A stretch of 37,490 nucleotides of DNA from Bacteroidales bacterium (GTDB taxonomy: Bacteria > Bacteroidota > Bacteroidia > Bacteroidales > UBA3824), in the NCBI GenBank assembly GCA_017535325.1, contig JAFXUC010000086.1:1-37490 (forward strand). Direction: 5' to 3'. Below, piece by piece: positions 32,478 to 37,490 of the stretch; positions within the stretch are counted from its first letter, which is position 1, and each line of letters starts with the position of its first letter. A program made the position numbers and the translations under genes. The notes below the pieces were generated by a model that ran no database searches, had not been told where the DNA came from, and worked only from the letters and a program-made list of their open reading frames with translations.

Positions 32478-34238
32478 ATGCAAACAGAGTTGAAACCCAA
32501 ACGCATACCTTACGGCATTCAAGGTTTTGAAATGCTGCGTAATGACAATAGTTATTATGTTGACAAAACCATGTTTATCCCCGAAATGGAAAATGCCAAC
32601 AAATATTTCTTCATCGTCCGCCCGAGAAGATTCGGTAAAACATTGTTGCTTAATATGTTAAAGACATATTACGACATCAAGAAAAAAGACATTTTCGACA
32701 AAATGTTTTCGGGACTTTGGATTCATGACAACCCGACAGAAAACCGTAATTCATATTTGGTGTTGCATCTGAATTTCGCAATGGTCAGCGGTTCTATTGA
32801 TGATTACAGGCAGAGTTTTGACGGATATTGCGACCTGATGTTCAAACATTTTTGCAAAACTTACAAGGAATTTTATCCCGAAGATGCGCAGGAGCAACTC
32901 GTAAAACGCGAATACAAAGCCATAGAACAGTTAAAATATATCGTCAGCGAAGTTGTCCCCGATAAAAAAATCTATTTTTTCATAGACGAATACGATAATT
33001 TTACCAACAACATACTCTCCGACTACACACAGTTAGGACGTTATATGGACGAAACTCACCGCACGGGCTATCTGAGGGCGTTTTTCAACGCGCTAAAAGA
33101 CGGCTGTCAGACTTCCATAGAAAGACTTTTCATCACGGGAGTCTCGCCGGTAACGTTAGACGATTTAACAAGCGGTTTCAACATAGGGACAAATTATTCC
33201 ACGGACGCACGTTTCAACGAACTTCTGGGCTTTACAGAAAACGACGTGCGCGAAATGGTTCGCTATTATGACGGATTTTATCATTTTCAGTATTCCGAAG
33301 ACGAAATTATCGAAACAATCCGCCCTTGGTATGACAATTATTGTTTTGCAGAGGATGCTTTCGGTAAAACGACAATGTATAATTCGGATATGATTTTGTA
33401 TTTCATGGATAATTTGTGCAGCCATAATGAATTTCCCAAAAAAATCATTGACAGCAATATCCGCACGGATTATGCAAAACTCAAAATGTTAATCCGCAAA
33501 GACCGCGAATTTAAATACGAAGCCTCAATAATTCAAAAACTTGCAACCGACGGACAATATATTGCGCCGCTCAACGACCATTTTCCGGCGGAAAAAATCA
33601 CCGAAAAAAAGAATTTCGTAAGCCTTCTTTATTATTTCGGTATGGTTTCGATAGGCGGTTTGGCAAGGGGCGAAGTCATTTTCAAAATTCCGAACATCGT
33701 GGTCAGGGAACAACTTTTTGAATACTTAATCGAAAATTACGAAGAGAACGATTTGAAATGCGATTCTTGGATTGTTGACGAGGCTTTATCTCAAATGGCT
33801 TTTGACGGTGTTTGGAAACCGTTTTTCGATTATACGGCAGACCTTTTGAAAAAATATGCCGCAAGCCGCGACAAAGCAAAAGGCGAAAGTTTCGTCCACG
33901 GTTTTACACTTGCCGCAACGTGCAGGAGTCATGTGTATTTTGCTCATTCCGAGCCTGATACGTCCGACGGTTTCCCTGATTTGTATCTTGAACCGAGAAC
34001 CAACCTTTACCATGATTTAACACATAGTTATTTAATTGAGTTCAAATATGCCAAATCAGATGCAACCGAAACTGAAATCACAAACAAAACCGCAGAAGGT
34101 ATTTTGCAGTTGGAAAAATATTCAAAGTTCGGTTTCGTAGTCGAAAAATCAAAAAAGACAACACTCCACTGCTTATTAGTGGTTTATAAGGGTGTGGAAA
34201 TGGTAAAGTGTGAACAGATTTTGGAAATAAAAGAGTGA
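32478..34238 (+). CDS. AAA-ATPase-like protein with C-terminal PD-(D/E)XK nuclease domain (DUF1703 type)
   Basis: A 586-aa protein of the AAA-ATPase-like plus PDDEXK_9 architecture, widespread in gut Bacteroidales and Clostridia, often in many copies per genome. IPYGIQGFEML and YYVDKTMFIPEM lead into Walker A RPRRFGKTLLLNM (48-60). Walker B is IYFFIDEYDNF (D170-E171). TGVSPVTLDDLTSGFNI is the sensor-like segment. The C-terminal ~120 residues hold FPDLYLEP and SYLIEFKYAK, the D...ExK nuclease core. Function is uncertain; roles in recombination or mobile-element defence are proposed for relatives but unproven. ATG at 32478 is preferred to the TTG two codons upstream. Confidence 0.92.
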   Translation: MQTELKPKRIPYGIQGFEMLRNDNSYYVDKTMFIPEMENANKYFFIVRPRRFGKTLLLNMLKTYYDIKKKDIFDKMFSGLWIHDNPTENRNSYLVLHLNFAMVSGSIDDYRQSFDGYCDLMFKHFCKTYKEFYPEDAQEQLVKREYKAIEQLKYIVSEVVPDKKIYFFIDEYDNFTNNILSDYTQLGRYMDETHRTGYLRAFFNALKDGCQTSIERLFITGVSPVTLDDLTSGFNIGTNYSTDARFNELLGFTENDVREMVRYYDGFYHFQYSEDEIIETIRPWYDNYCFAEDAFGKTTMYNSDMILYFMDNLCSHNEFPKKIIDSNIRTDYAKLKMLIRKDREFKYEASIIQKLATDGQYIAPLNDHFPAEKITEKKNFVSLLYYFGMVSIGGLARGEVIFKIPNIVVREQLFEYLIENYEENDLKCDSWIVDEALSQMAFDGVWKPFFDYTADLLKKYAASRDKAKGESFVHGFTLAATCRSHVYFAHSEPDTSDGFPDLYLEPRTNLYHDLTHSYLIEFKYAKSDATETEITNKTAEGILQLEKYSKFGFVVEKSKKTTLHCLLVVYKGVEMVKCEQILEIKE

Positions 34239-34239
34239 A

Positions 34240-34275
34240 AAAAAGGGAGCAATTTCTTTTTGCCCCCTTAAATAG
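34240..34275. terminator. Bidirectional terminator between convergent genes
   Basis: AAGGGAGCAA (34243-34252) and TTGCCCCCTT (34260-34269) pair with one mismatch, with A-rich and T-rich flanks suited to both the ATPase-nuclease gene and the minus-strand lipoprotein gene. Confidence 0.7.
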
Positions 34276-34293
34276 AGAAAAAACGAAAAGATT

Positions 34294-34998
34294 TTATTTT
34301 ACTTTCTGCATAATTGACGGCAACGGCTGACCGGCTGCATATTTTTTACTATACGTCCATGTGCTGTTTTTAGCCAAACCGTCTTTGTCCTTAAAGACAC
34401 GGTAAACGCCTTCTTCCATAAGTTCATCGTCCACATCGCCGACTTTTTTTACCATCGTAAAGGCATATTTTAAGTCCTTGATACCAGAAGACGTTTTTGT
34501 GCCGGAAATAATCAATGCACGAGTCGTCTTTATTATGCCGCTATTGCCGTCATGTTCACCGTCTGTATCAAAATATGCAGTAAAATTATTGCCGTCGCCG
34601 CTGATAAAAGCACCTTTGCCGACTTCTCTTGAAGAACCACTCTCCCCTTCATAATCAATAGTACCTTTGCCATTGTTTTGATTAGAGAAACGTATTTTGG
34701 TTTCAATTACTTCCTCTCCGGGATCATATCCGCCGTTACCTTGGTCTTCACAATAGACCACAACCATTGGATCTATCAAATAACAGCCCTCTATACTCGG
34801 CGGATTGTCGCCCTCATATATCGGCATGTGGTTTTGCAACTTCTCCACCGTTGCTTTCGGAACGGCACGGTAAATACCCGTCGCTGCAACTTCTTCGTCC
34901 TCCAAAACGATTGTCTCTTTCCCGTCATCAAGACAGGAAGAAAACAGCGAAAAGGAAAACAAAGCAACCGCCGAGATTAGTGTTTGAATTTTTTTCAT
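34294..34998 (-). CDS. Hypothetical lipoprotein
   Basis: A 234-aa predicted lipoprotein: signal peptide MKKIQTLISAVALFSFSLFS with the lipid-attachment Cys at 22 (SSC). The mature part is acidic and beta-rich, with GIYRAVPKATVEKLQNHMP near the start and a similar GVYRVFKDKDGLAKNSTWTY near the end, possibly a weak internal repeat. I do not recognise a family. It is 3 bases after the next lipoprotein gene and is the last of the envelope group, so it is probably co-expressed with it. Confidence 0.8.
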   Translation of the reverse strand: MKKIQTLISAVALFSFSLFSSCLDDGKETIVLEDEEVAATGIYRAVPKATVEKLQNHMPIYEGDNPPSIEGCYLIDPMVVVYCEDQGNGGYDPGEEVIETKIRFSNQNNGKGTIDYEGESGSSREVGKGAFISGDGNNFTAYFDTDGEHDGNSGIIKTTRALIISGTKTSSGIKDLKYAFTMVKKVGDVDDELMEEGVYRVFKDKDGLAKNSTWTYSKKYAAGQPLPSIMQKVK

Positions 34999-35001
34999 AG
35001 T

Positions 35002-35559
35002 CTATTGCTTTTTTAATGTCATCACCGACTTTCCCCAATCACCTTCATCAGTTTCTTCTTCTGTAAATGTAAGAGTATTACCACTCACTGAAAAACTTAC
35101 TACCCCATCATCGTCTTTATCAAAACTCTGTTCAGTCCACGAAAAATCTTTGTAATTGAATTTGATTACACCGTTATCAGAAGAAAAAGTTGCATTTTTA
35201 GTTCTTCCTTTATAAGTAAGTCGTATTGTAATTTTGTTCTTACTTGTAGTATAAGTACCCTCATCGTGATAATATTGGTTACCCTTCGCTTTTTCAAACG
35301 CATCACTATACCATGTTCCGTCCGCATTGAAAGTATATGTTTCCCAATATTTATTATCATCGTCATTATTATCAATTTCGTGTCCAGATTCGCCATCAGA
35401 ATCTTTCCACCATGCTTCTTCCGAAATGACTTTCCAAGTTCCGACTAAATCTTTCGGGTCTGAACTGCCCTCATCATCATCTTTGTTACATGACGTAAAT
35501 GTGGTCGTCAACATCGCTACGGCAAGAAAAAATGCCGCTAAAAAATTCAATTTTTTCAT
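35002..35559 (-). CDS. Lipocalin-like lipoprotein
   Basis: A 185-aa lipoprotein. The signal peptide MKKLNFLAAFFLAVAMLTTT leads to Cys24 (TSC), then an Asp/Ser-rich linker. The domain starts KDLVGTWKVISEEAWW and continues with YTFNADGTWYSD, DEGTYTTSKNKITIRL and SFSVSGNTLTFTEEE. This LVGTW...FNADGT pattern is the lipocalin-like fold common in Bacteroidetes lipoproteins, whose ligands are generally unknown. It stands between the OmpA-family gene (21 bases upstream) and another lipoprotein gene, in one probable transcript. Confidence 0.85.
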   Translation of the reverse strand: MKKLNFLAAFFLAVAMLTTTFTSCNKDDDEGSSDPKDLVGTWKVISEEAWWKDSDGESGHEIDNNDDDNKYWETYTFNADGTWYSDAFEKAKGNQYYHDEGTYTTSKNKITIRLTYKGRTKNATFSSDNGVIKFNYKDFSWTEQSFDKDDDGVVSFSVSGNTLTFTEEETDEGDWGKSVMTLKKQ

Positions 35560-35580
35560 AATTCTAATGTTTTTTAATTG

Positions 35581-36876
35581 TTAATTATTGCTTTCTTCTT
35601 CCAAGATTTCAAACTCAACCCTGCGGTTCATGGCGCGGTGTTCTTCCGTGTCGTTATCCGTCAAAGGTCTGTGGAAACCGAAACCTTCCGAAGTAAGTTT
35701 CTCTTTTTCAATACCTTGCTTAACAAGGTACTCTACAACCGATTTTGCACGGTCTTGCGAAAGTTTCAAATTGTAAGCGTCTTTACCTTTGTTGTCGGTA
35801 TGACCGTTAACCTTGATGTTTGCGCCGGTCTGCTTTAAGATTTTTGCCAACTTGTCCAAATAATCGTAACTTTCGGGCTTGATTTTCGCACTGCCGAAGT
35901 CAAAATTAATAGTGTTGATGGCGCAAATCGTTTTGCCTTTTACGTTTTCGCCGTTAGAAATCAAAGTAATGATTTCGTCCAACTCGTAACACGGCTTTTC
36001 TTCCACGACAACCGCAGTATCTTCTTCAATTACAGGCTGTTCGACAATAGGCGGAAGTGCTGGTTTCTGACGTTTATGCTTAAACAAACTTATCGGAACA
36101 CACGCCGTAAAAGCGATTTCCAATCCCGAAAATTTACGCTTGCCCGAAATAGGATAATTCGTATAATTAACAAGGTATCCTACATCGGTGGATTTTCCGT
36201 CCTTTTCTTTTTTGCCGTAAGTGTTGGAAATTCCGTAATCAAACATCAGTTCCGCACCGGCGTAACAGTTTTCGCCCAAAATCTGAAACTTGTACTGCAA
36301 GCCCGCGCCCAAGCCCGCGCCGAGATACCATGCCGACATATTGGCCTTTGAAACATCCATTGTCAGTGCCATAGGCTCTTCGTCAAAGTCAAGTTTTTCT
36401 TCCAACGAAATTTCGCCGCCTCTTACCGTCCCTAAAACCGGGGTCAGATAAATGTAAGGCTGCAATGCGCCGAAAGAAAGTTCTTTCGGAGTGCCGAGAT
36501 TCATAATGAGCGGCAGACGCAAATCCAAATATTTGGCTTTAACGGTGTATTCCGCATTTTCCCAGTATTTTGAGTCTATGCCGGTGAGTTTTGCCCCACG
36601 GTTTACAAGCGAAATTTGAGGACGGATACCGAATTTTCCGTCTTTAAATTCCCTGTAAGCGAACAAGGAAAACGCATAACCGCCGCGCATACTTTTTGCG
36701 CCGTTAACATCACTGCTCAAATTCGTGAAGTTCATAAAATTAAGTCTCGGACCGAAAAAGAAACCTACGCTCCACGTACTCGGTTCAACTTCGTTATTTT
36801 CAACAGCAGTTTCTTGCGCCGAAAGGTTAAGCGCAAGAAAGAGTGCTGAAAACGCTAATACAAAGCGTTTTATCAT
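35581..36876 (-). CDS. OmpA-family outer-membrane protein
   Basis: A 431-aa protein with signal peptide (MIKRFVLAFSALFLALNLSA). The outer-membrane beta-barrel is about 30-275 (alternating strands such as GFFFGPRLNFMNF and YLGAGLGAGLQYKF). A Pro/Glu/Val linker (LPPIVEQPVIEEDTAVVVEE) follows, then a C-terminal OmpA domain with INTINFDFGSAKIKPESYDY, VNGHTDNKGKDAYNLKLSQD and a closing MNRRVEFEI. The OmpA domain binds peptidoglycan through the conserved Asp/Arg pair, tying outer membrane to cell wall. It directly follows the barrel gene cut by the right edge. Confidence 0.95.
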   Translation of the reverse strand: MIKRFVLAFSALFLALNLSAQETAVENNEVEPSTWSVGFFFGPRLNFMNFTNLSSDVNGAKSMRGGYAFSLFAYREFKDGKFGIRPQISLVNRGAKLTGIDSKYWENAEYTVKAKYLDLRLPLIMNLGTPKELSFGALQPYIYLTPVLGTVRGGEISLEEKLDFDEEPMALTMDVSKANMSAWYLGAGLGAGLQYKFQILGENCYAGAELMFDYGISNTYGKKEKDGKSTDVGYLVNYTNYPISGKRKFSGLEIAFTACVPISLFKHKRQKPALPPIVEQPVIEEDTAVVVEEKPCYELDEIITLISNGENVKGKTICAINTINFDFGSAKIKPESYDYLDKLAKILKQTGANIKVNGHTDNKGKDAYNLKLSQDRAKSVVEYLVKQGIEKEKLTSEGFGFHRPLTDNDTEEHRAMNRRVEFEILEEESNN

Positions 36877-36890
36877 AGTTGTTATAGGAA

Positions 36891-37490
36891 TTAGAATTTG
36901 TAAGTAACTGCCAAACTGAGTGCATTAACTTTTTGAGAATTATCACTGTCTCCTTTCGGGAGTGTATTTGATAATCCCAAATCGTATGAAATTCTTACGC
37001 CAATATTATTTGACATTTCAAAACCTGCACCGAATAGCAAACCGACATTCATCCGTTTGCAATCATCATCATCACCATTTCCGAATTTGAAAGATGAAGT
37101 TTCTTTTTCGTTTCCGTCATCATATTTTGCTTTGCCGGAAAGGGCAATTCCGAAAGTCGGACCGGCAAGGAAATAAAGATTGTTATCTCCAACGGCAAAA
37201 TTAGCCCTTAAATTTACAGGAATTGTAAAGTAATTAACTGTCTCTTTATCAGTTACTTTTCCTTGTTCTGTTTTATAACCTTTTTGCTCAAATTGCAGAC
37301 CGGCTTCCAAGGCAAGCATATCGGAAAATCCGTAATCTGCGTATACGCCTAAGTTGATACCAAGCAATGATTTTGCATCAGTAATTTTTTTACCGCCATA
37401 TTTCGCTGATACGCTTGCAATGTTCAATCCGGCTTTTACGCCGAAACTCAAATCTTGCGCAAAGGCAGAAGATGAAACCGCAACTGCGGC
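36891..37490 (-). CDS. Porin-family outer-membrane beta-barrel protein, start beyond right edge
   Basis: The frame is open from the window edge; the first visible residues AAVAVSSSAFAQDLSFGVKA are the end of a signal peptide with an AFAQ cleavage site. The mature part is a small eight-strand barrel of the PF13568 outer-membrane beta-barrel type: FGVKAGLNIASVS, YADYGFSDMLALEAGLQFEQ, YFTIPVNLRANFA, FLAGPTFGIAL, GLLFGAGFEMSNNIGVRISY and a last strand ALSLAVTYKF with the terminal Phe typical of outer-membrane proteins. Only the first few signal-peptide residues are missing. Confidence 0.9.
   Translation of the reverse strand, partial: AAVAVSSSAFAQDLSFGVKAGLNIASVSAKYGGKKITDAKSLLGINLGVYADYGFSDMLALEAGLQFEQKGYKTEQGKVTDKETVNYFTIPVNLRANFAVGDNNLYFLAGPTFGIALSGKAKYDDGNEKETSSFKFGNGDDDDCKRMNVGLLFGAGFEMSNNIGVRISYDLGLSNTLPKGDSDNSQKVNALSLAVTYKF

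Noticed and set aside
31243..34238. Calling the Rpn and ATPase-nuclease genes a defence system
   Set aside because: They are divergent, separated by a mobile remnant, and both families are common singletons; nothing in the sequence shows joint function.

Overview
The window looks like a chromosomal segment from an uncultured or little-studied member of the Bacteroidales. The evidence is low G+C, start sites without clear Shine-Dalgarno sequences, repeated matches to the Bacteroidetes -7 promoter motif TAnnTTTG, lipoproteins with a Cys lipobox, and the families present (OmpA-type barrels, Rpn nuclease, DUF1703-type ATPase, GH3 and GH5 enzymes). No rRNA or tRNA gene was seen. Species cannot be named from sequence alone.

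Region 1, positions 1 to about 19,893, is one long minus-strand surface-polysaccharide locus, read from right to left. It opens with a nucleotide-sugar cassette: 4,6-dehydratase, PLP aminotransferase, ATP-grasp ligase, NAD-dependent epimerase, and a CBS-domain nucleotidyltransferase. A GT4 glycosyltransferase, a Wzx flippase, a Wzy-like polymerase and three GT2 glycosyltransferases follow. Next come a HAD phosphatase fused to a LicC-like nucleotidyltransferase, a LicD phosphotransferase, an O-antigen ligase-like protein, a further GT2, a PglC-like initiating phosphoglycosyltransferase, and the N-terminus of a second PLP aminotransferase cut by the window edge. Together they could build, phosphoryl-decorate, flip, polymerise and ligate an undecaprenyl-linked glycan. 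A chain-length regulator (Wzz-like) sits just outside, divergently transcribed at 20,166-21,329.

Inside this locus (1,594-4,295) is an insert of three related AlbA_2/Schlafen-type DNA-binding ATPase genes. One is intact and two are decayed. The downstream remnant shares about 155 nearly identical bases with the intact gene but carries a different C-terminal winged helix. This looks like a promoterless 3' cassette and is the most unusual structure in the window.

Region 2, 20.1-31.2 kb, holds housekeeping and carbohydrate genes: a deoxynucleoside kinase with a GH3 glucosidase lipoprotein, rpe, a secreted GH5 glycanase, a PIN-domain toxin-antitoxin pair, a TPM-domain membrane protein with a zinc-ribbon partner, and a lamin-tail-domain secreted protein. 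Region 3, 31.2-34.2 kb, contains an Rpn-family nuclease and a divergent AAA-ATPase/PD-(D/E)XK protein. Between them lies a 208-bp MITE-like remnant of an IS5-type insertion sequence, with inverted ends, a TAA target duplication and the first 29 codons of a transposase. Region 4, 34.3 kb to the end, is a minus-strand group of cell-envelope genes: two lipoproteins, an OmpA-family protein, and a partial outer-membrane barrel protein running off the right edge.
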